DNA of 5,521 bases from Ktedonobacter sp. 13_1_20CM_4_53_11 (GTDB lineage: Bacteria; Chloroflexota; Ktedonobacteria; Ktedonobacterales; Ktedonobacteraceae): contig MNIY01000059.1 in NCBI GenBank assembly GCA_001919995.1, positions 1-5,521 on the forward strand, given 5' to 3'. The position numbers and the translations under genes were made by a program. A model generated the notes under the pieces. That model had not been told where the DNA came from. It did not search any database and saw only the letters and a program-made list of their open reading frames with translations. Positions 5,368-5,521 of this stretch are shown in pieces; the stretch's first letter is position 1, and each line of letters opens with the position of its first letter.

Positions 5368-5521
5368 ATGAGCATACCGATACGTACCACGACTAGCACA
5401 ATAGCGACTCCTAAAAAGCCTGGCTGGCATCGTAAGGAATATTATACCGCCTGGGTGTATACCGCACCTGCTCTGATTCTGCTGCTGATCTTCCTGATCA
5501 TCCCCTTCTTTATAGCAATCT
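5368..5521 (+). CDS. Sugar ABC transporter permease, MalF-like (3' end missing)
   Basis: The first 51 codons of a membrane permease are visible before the window ends. A polar, Thr-rich N-terminus (MSIPIRTTT...) leads to KKPGWHRKEYYTAWVY. It is followed by a hydrophobic helix of the form TAPALILLLIFLIIPFFIAI (about 32-51). A basic/aromatic stretch, then 'PALILLLIFLIIPF', is typical of the first transmembrane segment of MalF/UgpA-type (CUT1) permeases. It should form the transmembrane channel with a second permease expected downstream and receive substrate from the lipoprotein encoded just upstream. The signature EAA loop that contacts the ATPase would lie beyond the window, so the call rests on the N-terminus and on the neighbouring gene. 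Confidence 0.8.
   Translation, partial: MSIPIRTTTSTIATPKKPGWHRKEYYTAWVYTAPALILLLIFLIIPFFIAI

Noticed and set aside
1..5521. CRISPR arrays, insertion-sequence ends, tRNA/rRNA genes, toxin-antitoxin or defence genes
   Set aside because: I found no regularly spaced repeats, no transposase frames with terminal repeats, no tRNA-like folds and no proteins of such families. The gene content is two transporter loci and a propeller protein.

Overview
The window suggests a bacterium with roughly balanced base composition, canonical sigma70-type promoters and GGAGG-type ribosome binding sites. The lipoprotein substrate-binding protein, the YVTN propeller with a C-terminal membrane anchor and the general protein style recall Chloroflexota, perhaps Ktedonobacteria. 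That placement is an impression from sequence style, not a demonstrated match. There are no rRNA or tRNA genes, insertion sequences, CRISPR arrays or phage genes, and the gene content is ordinary.

Layout. From the left edge to 1032 (+) is the 3' part of a membrane-anchored YVTN-type beta-propeller protein. Its stop codon runs into a 48-bp perfect palindrome (1034-1081), which sits between two convergent genes and probably terminates transcription from both sides. On the minus strand follow an ABC exporter permease (1101-2798) and, upstream of it, its ATPase (2818-3672). The two form a tight operon read from about 3729 leftward, behind a promoter with a perfect -35 box and an extended -10. The 301-bp intergenic region 3673-3973 carries this promoter and a divergent one on the plus strand. 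The plus-strand leader holds an operator-like dyad at the predicted start site, a possible 26-codon leader ORF and small hairpins next to the downstream Shine-Dalgarno. On the plus strand come a lipoprotein solute-binding protein of a sugar-type ABC importer (3974-5281) and the first 51 codons of a MalF-like permease (5368 to the right edge).

How the genes work together. The ATPase and the 12-helix permease should form an ABC-2-type export pump of unknown substrate. The binding protein and permease are the start of a carbohydrate (CUT1-like) importer operon that presumably continues beyond the window. The two systems are divergent and may share regulation.

The most interesting points are the spacer-less palindrome at 1034-1081, the GGAG-CTCC-GGAG arrangement over the binding protein's ribosome binding site with a leader ORF ending on it, and the internal duplication in the exporter permease. 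None of these amounts to a demonstrated new system.
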